A DNA stretch of 64,000 nt from Monodelphis domestica. Its lineage: Eukaryota; Chordata; Mammalia; Didelphimorphia; Didelphidae. Below are positions 38,293-63,559 of the stretch, piece by piece; within the stretch, counting starts at the first letter, position 1; every line of letters starts with the position of its first letter. The notes beneath the pieces were generated by a model. It saw only the letters and a list, made by a program, of their open reading frames with translations, was not told the DNA's origin and did not search any database. The stretch is taken from positions 211,023,635 through 211,087,634 of the forward strand of contig NC_077228.1 of the NCBI RefSeq assembly GCF_027887165.1, in the 5' to 3' direction. The position numbers and the translations under genes were made by a program.

Positions 38293-39128
38293 ACCTCACA
38301 TCTGTCCGATTGGCTAACATGACTGAAAAGGAAAATAAGTGTTGGATATGGTGTGGGAAAATTGGGATACTAATTCATTGTTGGTGGAACTGTGAACTGA
38401 TACAGTCATTCTGGAAAGCAAGATGGAACTATGCTCAAAAGGCCATAAAACTATGCATATCCTTTGACTCAGAGATATCACTATTGGTATTTCCAAAGAG
38501 ATCAGAGATAAGAGAAAAAGACCTATCTGCATAAAAATATTTTTAGCAGCTCTTTTTGTAGTGGCAAAGAATTGGAAACTGAAAGATTTTCCATCTCTTG
38601 GGGAATGGATAAACAAATTGTAGTATATGGTTGTAATGATATATAGAGAACATATAGAGTATATAGAGATGAACAGAATGAGTTCAGAAAAACCTGGAAA
38701 GATTTCTATGAATTGGTGCAAAGTGAAGTGAGCCAAACCAGGAAAACAATATTATATATAAAAATGTATATTATACAATAATATTATATGAAATATTATA
38801 TGATAATAAACTCTGAAGGACTAAACTATTATCAGCAAAACAAGTTGCCAAGATATCCACAAAGGACAATGATAAAAAATGCTATCCAAAGCCAAAGAAG
38901 GAGTTGTTGGGAGTCCAATTGCAGATCAAAGCATTCCAATCTTCCACTTTATTAGCTTAATGGGTTTTTTGTTGTATACATGATAAGTGTCTTCTGTCCT
39001 AGCATGAGCAATATGAAAATATGTATTGTGTGAAAGTACTAGTGTAACCTATATCAGACCTCTGGGGAGTGGGAGGAGGTAGAGAGAAAATATGAATCCT
39101 AAAATGTCAGAAAACAATAGTCAAAAAA

Positions 39129-39595
39129 TTGTGTCCTGCTGTGCAAGTCTGTCATTTTTTGCTGTCCAGGCTGGGCATGAGCTCCTTAAATTGGTCTTTT
39201 AGAATTTCTTTTGAATTCCAGCTGGTACAGAATATAGATGCTGAGTTTGGCTTTCCTGTTGCAATAATCTTCCACTGTTGTCCATTACCCTCTAGCACCC
39301 TCTACTTGTCCTCACTTTACCATCTTTATGGTACTTTAGAATTGTTGAGGTTATATTGTAAAGCTTGATTTGGTTGAGTCCCCATTCCTCAATCCAGGTC
39401 TACTAGTGTATCCCTGTTTGAGGAGGAGAATCTAGGAATAGAAAACCTCCATTATCCTGGAGTACCAGTACCTCTCAGCAGCCCTCAAAGCTTCTTGGTC
39501 TCTGAAGGACTTTCCCAAGAAATGCTATGCTGCTATTTAGACATCCATTGATTATTGCTATACTTGGGATTTGAGAACCTATATTGATCACAGAT
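39129..39595. other. Intronic sequence, nothing recognised
   Basis: No supported feature; a short CR1/SINE-like phrase ('agatcatctagtccaaccc') follows at 39596-39680. Confidence 0.45.
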
Positions 39596-39769
39596 TTGTA
39601 GGATTTTAGAATAGAAAAGGGGGCCTTAGAGATCATCTAGTCCAACCCGTCCATTTTACAAATGAAAAATATTGATATTTGCCCCCAGTGTCTGCATCTA
39701 ATACACATTTTGTTTTTTATCTTTTCCTTGGCAGAGTTATTGCTCTGTATTCAGTCTGATGCTATAGGT

Positions 39770-40227
39770 CAGTGATGGCAAACCTTTTAGAGATGGAGTG
39801 CTGGACCCCTCTCCCCACAAAGTGTTGGGTGCACTATGCCTGCCACCCACCTTTTCTCTTCCCCCACACAGGGGAGAAAGGAAGTACTCCTATTGGGTTG
39901 CTGGGAGGAGGGACTTGTGAAGTGAGGAATGTCCTCAGCAAGTGCAGAGAGAGCTAGGGGAGTGACATGAGCACTTTGCTGTCTGAGAGCCGCCCATCTT
40001 ACCCTTGTGTATTCCCATTGGGCTGCTGGGCAGAGGGATAGATGATATGAAAAAATATCATCAGGCACAGTGGAGAGAGAGAGAGGGGGGAACAGCTGTG
40101 CCTGAGTCCTTCTGCCTTTCTAGTAACAAACTCTGGAGGTAGTGGGTGGGGAGAGAGGGTGGCCACATACCCACAGAGTGCTCTACATGCCATCTTTGAC
40201 ACCTGCGCCATAGGTTCGCCATCATAC
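39770..40227. mobile_element. Non-autonomous hAT element, copy 5
   Basis: Begins CAGTGATGGCAAACC, ends GGTTCGCCATCAT. I could not match an 8-bp duplication. Confidence 0.8.
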
Positions 40228-40235
40228 ACATAATC

Positions 40236-40620
40236 AATTTGTCTTTATATTTCAGTCTTCTAAGTAGAGCTTAGTTGCTTATACAGTGCCCTCTAGTGCT
40301 CACGGAACCAGTCTCATTGGAAATTGCTTCTATGAGTTAAGAGTTCTATTTCTTGCACATTGAAGGAATGAGGGATGGGAGGGAATTCTTCATTATTCAA
40401 ATGTAACTTCTCTGAATTTGAAAGACTACTGTTAGGAATTACAGTTTTCACATCAAGACTTAAAATCCCTACCACATCTCCCACCCATCTGTCTGGGGAA
40501 AAAAAGGTTTTAAAAGGGTCATGAAAAAAAAAAAGATATGGTGACAACTTTATGAAATCAGTAGACATTTTTGATATTGCTTTTAAACTCTAAATAAAGC
40601 ATAGACATTTATGAGCACAT
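40236..40620. other. Intronic sequence, nothing recognised
   Basis: No supported feature; a dispersed-repeat head follows at 40625-40690. Confidence 0.45.
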
Positions 40621-40729
40621 ATAGTCAATAAGCATTTATTAAGCACCCATAATGTACCAAGTAGTCAAAACAGAATATATTTTATTTCCCAGGAACTCTC
40701 CTTGCAAAAATGCAAAAAGTGCATCCCTA

Positions 40730-41265
40730 TTACACTGAAGGCACCACCATCATCCCAGCCACCCAAGTTCAAAATCTTGAAGTCATCCTCAACTCTTCAC
40801 CCCATGCCAAATCTTGTAATGTTTTTCTCTTTGGTATCCATGTCATCATCCACTTTTCACACATACAACTACCATCCTAGTTCAAGTCTAAACTATTGTA
40901 GGAGCCTCCTAATTATTATCTCTGCCTCATGTTTCTCTCTACTACAGGCCATCCTACTTGAAGCTAACACAATGCTATGGAACATCTTTTCTTAAAGTGC
41001 TAGTCTGACTGTGTTGTCCCCTCCTTATACTCCATTGACTTCCTGTCACCTCCAGGATCAAATGTGAATAGAAGTATTTGCTTTTAAAACTCTTTACAAC
41101 CTGGTTCCTTCCTGCCTGCCTTTCCAGTCTTCTTACACTTTTCTCCCCTCTTTATTCTTTATGATTTGGCAAGACTGACATACTTGCTGTTCTTCACATG
41201 TGACACTCTGTGACATCTCTACCTCTTAGAATCTCAGGTTTCCTTCCAGACTCAACTCAAATGCC
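40730..41265 (+). repeat. L2 LINE 3' region
   Basis: 'ttgacttcctgtcacctcca', 'ttccagactcaactcaaatg' and 'ttctgcaggaga' in L2 order, with an L2 terminus continuing after the SINE (41440-41560). Confidence 0.6.
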
Positions 41266-41279
41266 CCCTTCTGCAGGAG

Positions 41280-41420
41280 ACTTTCGCCAATACCTTGTAT
41301 TGGTTCTATGGCAGAAAAACAGTAAGGGGTAGGCAGTTGGGATTAAGTGACTTGCCCAGAGTCACATGGCTAGAAATTGTCTAAGACTAGATTTGAACCC
41401 AGGACCTCTTATCTCCTGCC
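41280..41420 (-). repeat. CORE-SINE fragment in L2
   Basis: 'attaagtgacttgcccagag', 'tttgaacccaggacctctta'. Splits the L2. Confidence 0.65.
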
Positions 41421-41783
41421 ATGTGTATATGTTGTTCTCTCCCATTGCACTGGGTTAGAATATGAACACTGAGGACAGTAACTTTTTTTTTCTTGTACCC
41501 CCAGCACTTACTGTATATAACACAGTTCCTGGCATATAAGAAACATTCTTTGGGTGATATGGGGATAGAGAGAGAAGTAAAATAGCTCCTGCCTCAAGGA
41601 GCTTACACTTTAGCCAGGGAAGAGAATATGTACTCTGTGATGATTAAAATAGTTAGTTGTCATAAACTGTAATGATTAAAATAGTGGAAGACTTAAATTG
41701 TAGTAGATATGAGTAGATGAGTAAATTGTGACCGCAGAAAATGTTTTCACTATAGTGTCTTGTTTTTAAATCAATATATAAGG

Positions 41784-42590
41784 TGGTCGCCAGGGAAATA
41801 TTCCCAATTATTCAATAAACCCAAGTCAGCTGGGTTTTATAGAGATTTTAATTAATACAAATGAGGAATTAAAGAAAGAGAGAAAAAAGGAAATAATGAG
41901 AAAAGGATAGGCCGGCCCAGGGCAGCCCTGGCCAACCCAGGCCTAAGCCCTAAAAGAAAGACCAGTCAGTCCTTAATCACTCACCACAAGATCTGTCCAA
42001 GCAAGGATTCTAGTGACACCAGGCCAGCTTCATCTCAGCTGACTCCACCAGCTCAATGCCTGAATCTGAATATCCATCTGAATGAATCTGAGCTCCTATT
42101 TAAAGGGAATTTTCTCCTATGTCTCTTCCCCTAAGTTCTCACATCTACCAATAGATAGTAGACGTTTTTCAAAGGCCAGACCATTCTTAGTTCACACCTG
42201 AGTAGACTAATCTTTTGAGTAATTCACACCTGAGTAGACTAGAATCTCTGAGTAAGTTTTCACCTCTTTGCTCCTTGTAAGTTCACAAGTTGCCTGACCT
42301 TTATAGGTACTTAGCACCCTTTTGTATTAGTCCTAAAATAGGCATGGCTTAAAGAACTTTTTGTCTTACTATAAGTATGGGTTTAAGTACTTTTCATTGT
42401 TCAGCAAAGTTTACAACTTTATCTTCCCCTGAGGCATGCTTAAATATGGTGAAGTAGAGTTCTCACATTCCTGATCAAGTATCTTCACTGCCCAAATGGG
42501 GAATGGTCCCAATGGGGAATGGTCTTAACCCAACCTTATGAAGTAGGGTCTGGGAATTTTTTAAGGTTCACAACTTATATAGATATTTAC
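41784..42590 (-). repeat. Antisense LTR-like block 1
   Basis: Opens 'tggtcgccagggaaatatt', matching the opening of block 2. Read on the minus strand this resembles a U5 end (..CCTGGCGACCA) with AATAAA-like motifs. The right boundary is an estimate. Confidence 0.4.
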
Positions 42591-42599
42591 AAAATAGAT

Positions 42600-43160
42600 T
42601 CAAGATATTTGGTGAGGGATGGGGATGGGAGCAATACTAGCTGGAGACATCAGGAAAGTCTTCATGTAGAAGTGAACATCTGACCTGAGCCTTAAAAGGG
42701 ATTTTAAGAGTTGTAAGTGAGGGGAGAAAGCTGGTACAAAGACATGGAGGAGGGAACATCATGACTAAGAAACAGTGAAGAGGCCAGTTTAGCCAGACTA
42801 TTATATACATGAAGGAAACAAGGAGTCTGGAAAGGTCATCCGAGGCCACACTGTGAAGAACTTTAAAAATCAGACAGAGCAATTTATATTTGATCTTAGA
42901 AGTAATAGGGAGGGTCCAGCAAAGTATATAGCAAATTAGGCCTGGAGATGGAAAACCTCAGATACTTCCTAGCTGTGTGACCTTACTGTTTGTTCTTCTG
43001 CCTTGGAATTGATGCTTAATATCAATTCTAAAACAGAAGGTAAAGGTAAAAAAAAAAGTAGTAATAGGGAGCCACCAGAATTTATTTGGTAGGATAGGGC
43101 AATGACCCAGAATTAGGGTTCTATTTCTAACCATTATTCTGTTTGTCATGATCAGGCTTT
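42600..43160 (+). repeat. Long dispersed repeat (copy K), split by SINE
   Basis: 'ctgacctgagccttaaaagg', 'tgtgaagaactttaaaaatc', 'tatttgatcttagaagtaat', then past the SINE 'agggagccaccagaatttat'. Confidence 0.6.
42913..43059 (+). mobile_element. Short CORE-SINE with 12-bp target duplication
   Basis: Flanked by agtaatagggag at 42901-42912 and 43060-43071. Internally deleted (about 147 bases) but with CORE 'agatacttcctagctgtgtg' and A-rich tail. Confidence 0.85.
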
Positions 43161-44686
43161 TGAGCACTTTAGGAAAATCACCAAATTATTTACAATCATT
43201 TTTAGTTTTGTTTTTCTAATTTTCTTTTACTCTTGTTTATATATGTAAATATTAGCACTTGCCAATATTAGTTGAAAATAAAATTTTATTTAAATAAAAA
43301 ATAGTGTAGATTTTTAGGGTGTCTCAAAAATCTTAGTGCAATATTAAGACTTTGGGGACACTATAATTTACTCAGCCAGAATTCTGTCGTGAGATTATTC
43401 TCTTCTAAAAAATGAGTAGGTCTTTCTGTGCATAAAGAGAATTCTTTGTTTGATCTTGACCTTTTTCCTTAGTCCTTAGGAAAAAAGATTCCTAACTAAT
43501 ATATTGGGATCCACTGGTTCTTGCCACCATTCTAATCCCCAATAGGACCACCACTTATCATACTCTGCTCATTTGTAAGGGTTTGTCCACATTTCATATA
43601 TCCCTTTACCACCACCACCATCACCCCCAAGAAAAAATTTCAAGGCTTCAGCAGTACTTATTGCCTTAAAGGTTCAAAGCCAGATGGACAGTTAAAATTT
43701 CTAGCAAGAACTCATAGCCCCTACCACAGTATGAAGGCAAAATTCCTAGTAAATCCTCCTGCAACACACTAAAGGAATTCTCTCCCAATAATATCTCCTC
43801 AGAAGGAGAAATGGAACCAGCCTTCTTCTTGATATTCTACCAGTTTTTCACCACCTACATTTATTTGTTCTCTCTGCCTTAGTCCAGTGTATATATAACT
43901 CTGCCTCAAGTTTCTTCCTCAGTACATTGGAAATAGTGTTCTTTCAAAAATGTGGTGACATTTTTGTGACATAAATGCTTTAAGTAAGCATTTATAATGG
44001 TTTAGTGTACCCTCAGCAGTACTACTTATCTTCCTTCCATGGTAGGTCTTTGAGGGAAAATTGAGAGGAGGATGAAGAGATTCAACTAGAGAAGAAAGGG
44101 ACTTCGATAGCTTGGTTCTAATCTGAGGAATCTACCATCATTTTAGGCAATTTAAGCCTCATTATCTCCCTACAGTAGTGGCACATCCTTTCCTTACCAC
44201 ATATATCAATTCTTTGCTTGGTTTAGCTTCATAGAAAGTTAAGGAAATGCCAGTTGTGAACTTTAAGTGTTGGAAAATGTTATCATTGGTGCAGGATTGG
44301 GGAAACATAATAAATTTACTATCTCAGCCCTGGGCCCAACTCTTTCCTACTCCTAATATTCCTTACTTCTGATTTATAAATAGAGGCAGGAATAATTAGA
44401 TTTTTGAATTAAAGAAGATAGAACAAATTATAACATCAAATAGACAATTAATATAAATCAGTCAGTACTTTGAGATTAGCTTCAAAGGGACCCTATGCCC
44501 TCCCATATAGTTAAAATGGAGAGAAACCAGAAAATTAATGTTATCCTCTTGCTTTCTGCCTTTTGCAAGAAAGGGACACACTGTGCACCTGGTACAAGAG
44601 ACTAGAATAGGAGTGAGAACAGGGCCTGGTAAGAGGAACTGAGCAGTCCAAAAAGCAAGAATAAGTCCAGAATTGTTAAGGGGTAA
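43161..44686. other. Intronic sequence, nothing recognised
   Basis: No supported feature. Confidence 0.45.
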
Positions 44687-44718
44687 AATTTAAGGTTGAG
44701 ACTGAATATATTATTTAG

Positions 44719-45526
44719 TGGTCGCCAGGGATTTAAATTCTAAATCCCAATAAAATACTCAAGTCAGAATGGGATTTTATGGTGGTTTATTTACAATAGA
44801 AGGAAGAAATTAAGAAGAAGGAGAAAGAGGGGAAAAAAACTCCAGCCTGGCCTGAGCCAGGGGGAGTTCAGAGGCTTCTCAGCCAAGGGGCCTTCCCAGA
44901 AGATTAAATCTAACTCAGCTTCCAGCTAGGAGTCCTCCTCCAAAATGAGGGGCCTCCTTAGAGGCTGGAACCTTCAGAAGGGTCAAGGGAAAGGGAAGTC
45001 AGCCTTAATACTCACCACACAGTCACCTAAGGGAAGCAGCCCCACCTAGACCCACACTTCAGAACTCCTCCAAGTCAAATTTTACCACCCAAGTCTACAA
45101 AAGCTGCAAAAGTCCCCCTCACAGGAAGTGACATGAAATAGAAATGCTGTTCTTTACATCACTTCCTGTGTCTCACATGTACCAATGGTAGCTTAAACTT
45201 GGCTTAGGACAGCCCAGGGGGTCAGTCAATTGTTTCTGATTTGTCACTAACACACACAGGTCACAGACCATCCTCCCCTACAGTTAATCCTTAAGTGGGG
45301 GGTGTATACATTCCTGGTTGCTAGAATTCTAAAGACTAAATAATGTGGAGTAAAACTAAAATTCACAGAATGTAGATACAACTGACTCGGCGATCAGGTA
45401 TTAGTCTCACTGATTCTAAAGGAAATGCATGTAGAGTAAGAACTAGAGATGGGTCTAGAGAGATATTGGAGAGGGATGGTGACATGATTTGTTAGGGCAT
45501 TAAATAATACCTCTTCTTAAGGGTTT
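44719..45526 (-). repeat. Antisense LTR-like block 2
   Basis: Opens 'tggtcgccagggatttaa', like block 1, then 'caagtcagaatgggatttta' against block 1's 'caagtcagctgggtttta'. Enclosed by an inverted 13-mer (44687-44699 and 45527-45539). Confidence 0.45.
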
Positions 45527-45539
45527 TCAACCTTAAATT

Positions 45540-47151
45540 GTGTGACCCTATTCACGGCATTACTAACACTATACTGCATGTTCATATAGACCAACTCCTG
45601 ATCCTGGTCTCTGTGTTTGTCTATGGGTTTGTTATTGTTGTTGGACATAGAAAGGGAGAATCTTTGGCCTGTTGAAAAACAAAGGACATTTCATTTTGAA
45701 AGAATAACCCAGGGGACAAGTTACATGTAATAAATCTGTTTTTATCACACCCTAGATGTCTCCTTCTTTGTACCCATCTTAATTTGTGGGAAGGTTAATA
45801 CTACTCTTAAGTGGTTTGCACCAGGTTGCTTCCTGGAAGGTTGGGGCAATAAGTTTGTCAGCTGTCAAGGGTGGTACCTCTCTTCCATGCTTGGGAGTTT
45901 GTAAACCACCTATACATTCAAAGTGTCTGCATCTTGTTTAGAATGCGTGTTCCTGGTCTAGAGGATACCCCTTAGAAAAAGACTAATGAGCTGCTTGTGG
46001 CATGTAGAATAAATTGCTTTCCCCTCCTGTGTAAGATTGAAGCTCTACTATGAACAGAATCTATTCTAATCTTGCTCCCAATGCCATCACCTTTGTGATG
46101 TTCCTTCATGCTTCTATTTTCCCATCTGACACAGCAAGATAATTCAGTGCTTTGGGGATATAGAACTGAGAAGATTTGTGTTGGGGTGCTTCCTGATGCT
46201 TTAAGCCGTGGTGAAGCTAGGAGTATTAGACATACTTCCTTCCACCTCGGGGGTGGGGTGACTTGTCAGTCCATACTTTGTAAACTAATAACTCACATTA
46301 GTAGTCATTACATCTGTTGTACCCTTTTGGGGGGGGGGGAGTATTTTTGGCTCTCCCGAAAATACAGCCATCACCGCACATAGTAGTGAAGATTGCCTAC
46401 ATGGGAGCAACTATTGGTCCCAGATTGACCAGATGAAAAAACTCTTTCTTACCAGGCATTGTGGAAGTAAAGAAATAGTGCTTGTCAAAGAGAGGGAGAA
46501 GTAGGCATTCGTGTGAGAAAGACATTAGTTGTTGGTGTTGTTGACTATGATGAATGTTTATTGATCACGTCAGATGTTTTTATGCCATTGGCCAGCCTCC
46601 AAAGGGGATCTTTCCTTGAGAATTACTCAGCAAGACCCCCTTCATACTCTTGCCCCAATAAGCAGCAGGGGTTGCAGCTGTTTGGAAGAGATAACCCAGA
46701 TTAGAATGTTTGGTATCCAGTGATTAGAGTTGTTTCAGAATGGCTACTCAAGATGTTCTCCTGACTTAATTTCATATTCCAAACATAGTCGAAGCCCAGT
46801 TTAGAGACTGAAACACATCTGAGCCTTTTGAGTCACTTTCTTCCTCAAAGATGCCTACCTTTTAGCTCTTCCTTTATTCATGAATACTTTTACTGTAGAT
46901 AGGGGGGAAAGGAAGGAAAAAACAAATAAATGAACAAACTACTCAGATGAATTTGTCCCCTTTTAAGCAGTTCCAGAGGATGGGGAAGGGGAGAGAACTC
47001 TGGGAGAAAAAGTTGAAACTGTTGACTAAAATGAAATATTAGAGGATCTCTGGATTGTGTTTATCTATGCCTTTCAATCAAATAAAAAATATAGACAGTA
47101 CTGACTTTCAGAAGTTGTTTTTACATATGTCCGTTTCTGTTTCTTCTACAG
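45540..47151. other. 3' end of the intron preceding UBE2O exon 2
   Basis: Mostly single-copy-looking, with a G-run near 46330. Ends in a pyrimidine-rich tract and CAG acceptor (TTCTTCTACAG at 47141-47151). No second exon seen. Confidence 0.5.
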
Positions 47152-60148
<12,997 letters not shown>

Positions 60149-61460
60149 CTACCCTCAGACTGAAAAGACAGTGGACACAGTGGGGAGAGGTTGGCCTGCT
60201 GGCTACTCACTCCCTCTCCTGGAGTCTCCCTTCTCCTTTTTTCCACCCCCAAAGAGAGGGGCCCCTGCTGCCCTCATTCCCCCAAGGTGAGTGATGCTGA
60301 AGTGAAAGGAGTTTCTAGATGCACTCCCATTCCTGGTCTGAAGCACTCTTAGAGCAAGAGATTCTTTTGCAGCAAAGAGAATCTGAACTTCCTAGGTTAT
60401 TTTTTAGTTTTTCTCCTCTCTACCTTGTTAGTTCCTAACTAAACAGAAAGACCCAGTTCTTGCTTCCCCTTTTCTTTGCCACAAGAAGTTCCCAGAGAAT
60501 AACACTGGGGTTGTCCTTAAGTCTGCACGTTCTGTTCATCAGTGGCAAGACCTGATCTCTGGAGTAGTGGCTGTGCCTTGCATTCATTGTAGAGGGGAAA
60601 GCCACACTTTGATGGCCCTTTGTCCTCTAAATTGGCTCCCCTGCTGCCCAATCTTCCTCCTTCTGCCCTCTCCAGAATCTGCTGTCTCCTATCTGTCCCT
60701 GCCCCAAGCAGAACAGTTGTTCCTTGGGGATTGTCCCATCAGTCACAGCACCCTCTTCCAACCTTGCCTGTGCTAGTTTGTTACCTGCAAGGTGGCAGTG
60801 GCACAGAAAGGGGATGGGTTAGCACTCTGGAAGGAGAGCGAGGATAATGGCGTGGTTGGGGAGGTAAAAGTTCTAGGTGCCTTGCTGATCCTAAAACCAA
60901 CCAGATGGGAGAAGCAGCAGCTTTGGTTTCCTTAAGCTCAAAAACTTTTTGAACTGAGAATATATGTGCTCCTCCCACTGCCACCACCAGGAGTGAAAGC
61001 GCAGCAGGTAGGAGGGAGCAAAGTGCTAGAACTCTGCCCCTGTCATCACAGTAGCCATTTGACAACATGGAGAAGTGACATGAAGCTCATACCAGAGAGG
61101 GGCCCCCAGCCTTCCTCAGCAGCAGCAGCCAGCCCATTCTGGTGTGAGGGACTCTGCAGGCGAGGTGAGCCACGGCCAGCTGGGGGCTCACGCCTCTCCC
61201 AAGACACGCACAGAGGTTTACACATTTTCTAAGCTTTTGATAATGTGAAGCTCCAGGTTATGAGGTTGCTATTGAGCACATTGCAGCTATGTAATTTTTG
61301 GTGTATGTATTGTAATATTTAAGGTTTAAAAAAAAAAAGCTAAAATCTCATAAAGGCAAAAACCTTAAACTTAAGAAAAAGACAAAAAAAAAAGCCAAAG
61401 CATGATGCATCTTGTTAGCCTTAAGCTGACTCCACAACTGTGCTGTACTATAACCAGCTA

Positions 61461-61479
61461 GCAGCAGCAGCAGCAGCAG
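61461..61479 (+). repeat. (GCA)6 microsatellite in UBE2O 3'UTR
   Basis: Six tandem GCA units plus G. CAG-type repeats like this are often length-polymorphic. Confidence 0.9.
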
Positions 61480-61657
61480 TGGGGAAAGTGGTCAGAGGCA
61501 GGACTGGGGGTGGTGTTTGCAGTCTTGATTCTATTCTGTACAGTATTTAAGAACAAAACAGGATTGACTGGTGGGGCCATGCTTCAAAGTGCGTTCATTG
61601 TTCATGTGGAGATGTGAATGCTCTATTACTTATAATATCTGTATAAAGTGCTGTGTG

Positions 61658-61663
61658 ATTAAA
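61658..61663 (+). promoter_or_regulatory. ATTAAA poly(A) signal, UBE2O
   Basis: ATTAAA, followed within about 20 bases by a T-rich stretch. It is the best candidate for the main UBE2O cleavage signal. A second ATTAAA at about 61737 is a weaker alternative. Confidence 0.6.
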
Positions 61664-61680
61664 CTTTTTTTTACCTGCAT

Positions 61681-62569
61681 TTTTTTTTTTGGTTTGGCTC
61701 ATTAGAATGTAAAAACAAACAAAAAAAGGTAACGCCATTAAACCTGCCTCTGCCACTCATTTGGCCTTTGCTGCATTTTTTTCCCCTCTAAGACACTTTT
61801 TGAAACACCCCTACGTTCATACACCACACAAAATCCTATACATACTGTTATGTCCCAGCTCCTAAGGGCCCACCAGACAGCATCTTCTGAGGCCAGTCAG
61901 ATCACTTTCCAAGTACATTTGTCGTTCCTGTCATAGAATCCTAGCTGGCTGGCCTTTCTCAGAAATGATGGTTCCTTTCCAGCATTTGCTAAAGAACTTC
62001 CTAATGTTTGACTTCAGTACTTTGGACTGCAATAATCAAAAGCCTCTTGTTCCTTAGTTATTTTGATCAGCTGAACTCTTTCATAATTGGTAACCTCAGT
62101 AAGAAGCTTAGTACTTCTTTATGAGGCTGAAGTTGCTGCCATAGCACAATAGGAATCTAGTCAGGTAGTTCTCTTTTCTACTTCAGAACAGGAGAAAGAC
62201 CCCAAATATGCCTCTCCTGTTCCTGCAGCTCATTGAAGGGTTCTGTTTTGGTTGTCCAGTAGGAAAAAGGTAGTGGAGGTAGGGAAGGATGATCTCTAGC
62301 AAAAGGTTCTAGTCAGAAGCTGGAGGGTTTTGTTTTGTTTGCAAGAATGAAAACAGCTCCCCGATTTTGTGGTGGAAGAGGATGTGCTAATTTATTAAGT
62401 CACCCCTTTTTCTCCCTTGCCCCAAGTTTTCCCAGCAACTATAGCTAATAAAGAACCGATACCCACCTTTCCAGGCAAGCTTTTTGGACAAATAGAACAC
62501 AAATGTAAACACTTTAACAGCAGAGACTTCCACTTTTCTATTTCTATCCGTGGTACCTGGCACATAGTA
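61681..62569. other. Intergenic sequence between UBE2O and SPHK1
   Basis: No supported feature. Confidence 0.5.
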
Positions 62570-62583
62570 GGGACCTTATTTTA

Positions 62584-62791
62584 TTTATTTATTTTTTAAA
62601 CCCTTACCTTCCATCTTGGAGTCAATACTGTGTATTGGCTCCAAGGCAGAAGAGTGGTAAGGGCTAGGCAATGGGGGTCAAGTGACTTGCCCAGGGTCAC
62701 ACAACTGGGAAGTGTCTGAGGCCAGATTTGAACCTAGGACCTCCCGTCTCTAAGCCTGGCTCTCAATCCACTGAGCTACCCAGCTGCCCCC
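62584..62791 (-). mobile_element. Marsupial CORE-SINE between UBE2O and SPHK1
   Basis: Near-consensus on the minus strand, ending 'gagctacccagctgccccc'. Target duplication gggaccttatttt at about 62570-62582 and 62792-62804. Confidence 0.92.
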
Positions 62792-62939
62792 GGGACCTTA
62801 TTTTTTAAAAATCCTTTTTGATAAGGCTTCAACCAAATTCTTTGAGGGTTATCTGACTAGTAGAACTGGAACCACCAAACTCGAGCCTTCTCTGGTTATC
62901 CGTAAAATTGTTCTGTTCTCTACCCAGTGTCTTGGAGAG

Positions 62940-63126
62940 TAGTAGCATTGAACTCAGTAGTAACCAGACAACTAAACTGTACATCAGGATCCCTGTGGGC
63001 TGCATATCATATTGACTTCGAAAACCACATGCTAATTTTTTTTTTATTTTGTTAAATATTTTACAATTACATTTTCTGGTGTGGGCTGCCCTCCAGAGTT
63101 TTGTAGGCCAAAGTTTGACACCTCTG
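62940..63126. mobile_element. Second hAT family, short element
   Basis: Right end 'aaagtttgacacctctg' inverts to a CAGAGGTGTCAAA terminus. The left end is decayed ('tagtagcattgaactc'). Interior 'actaaactgtacatcaggat' and 'gttaaatattttacaattac' fit a known mammalian hAT type, distinct from the six CAGTGATGG copies. Confidence 0.6.
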
Positions 63127-63333
63127 CTCTAAAGTGCTGAACTTAAAGTTCATGTTTCCAGTCTTATCATTGACCTTGGGTAAATAACACACACATTTTC
63201 CCACTTATTATTGCTCAAATGATCCTGGATTTTAAGCACTTTGTCATTGTAAAGCACCATATAATTGCAATGGTTCTTTTAGAGTCAAGGTTTCTTATCC
63301 CCAGAGATGGACTAGATAACCTGGAAAAGTCAT

Positions 63334-63339
63334 TTTATT
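63334..63339 (-). promoter_or_regulatory. Candidate AATAAA poly(A) signal, SPHK1
   Basis: TTTATT on the plus strand reads AATAAA on the minus strand, about 220 bases past the SPHK1 stop. Position fits a short 3'UTR; not otherwise supported. Confidence 0.4.
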
Positions 63340-63559
63340 TAGATCGCTCAGTTTAGTATGCTACACCTAGGGGGCAGGGTTCAATAAATTCTGGGCCTGG
63401 AGTGGTCAAATCTTGGACATCTAATAGAGCCGACTTGCCTAATTTTGGAGTCTAGGAACACCACCTCTCCAGGGGAGGAATTCCCTCTAGGCACTCCCGT
63501 TTGCAAAGCAGAATAAGGCCTCGCATTATTGCAAGTCCAACAGAGTCCACAAGCCCTAT

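Larger units (their letters stand above)
35383..39128 (+). mobile_element. Second L1, carrying a nested hAT and solo LTR
   Basis: ORF2 from the reverse-transcriptase region ('agaccttccccagtaagatt') to the 3'UTR. The reading runs 35383-35636, then 36108-37286, then 38293-39128, each jump being an insertion with its own target duplication. A C-x3-C-x7-H-x4-C zinc knuckle (CWIWCGKIGILIHCWWNC) remains near 38340-38394. Confidence 0.85.
60149..61680 (+). other. UBE2O: UBE2O 3' untranslated region
   Basis: About 1.5 kb of comparatively GC-rich, repeat-poor sequence directly after the UBE2O stop. It ends near an ATTAAA signal at 61658-61663. The near-absence of SINE or L1 insertions contrasts with the introns and fits a transcribed, constrained 3' end. 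The exact cleavage site is inferred. Confidence 0.75.
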
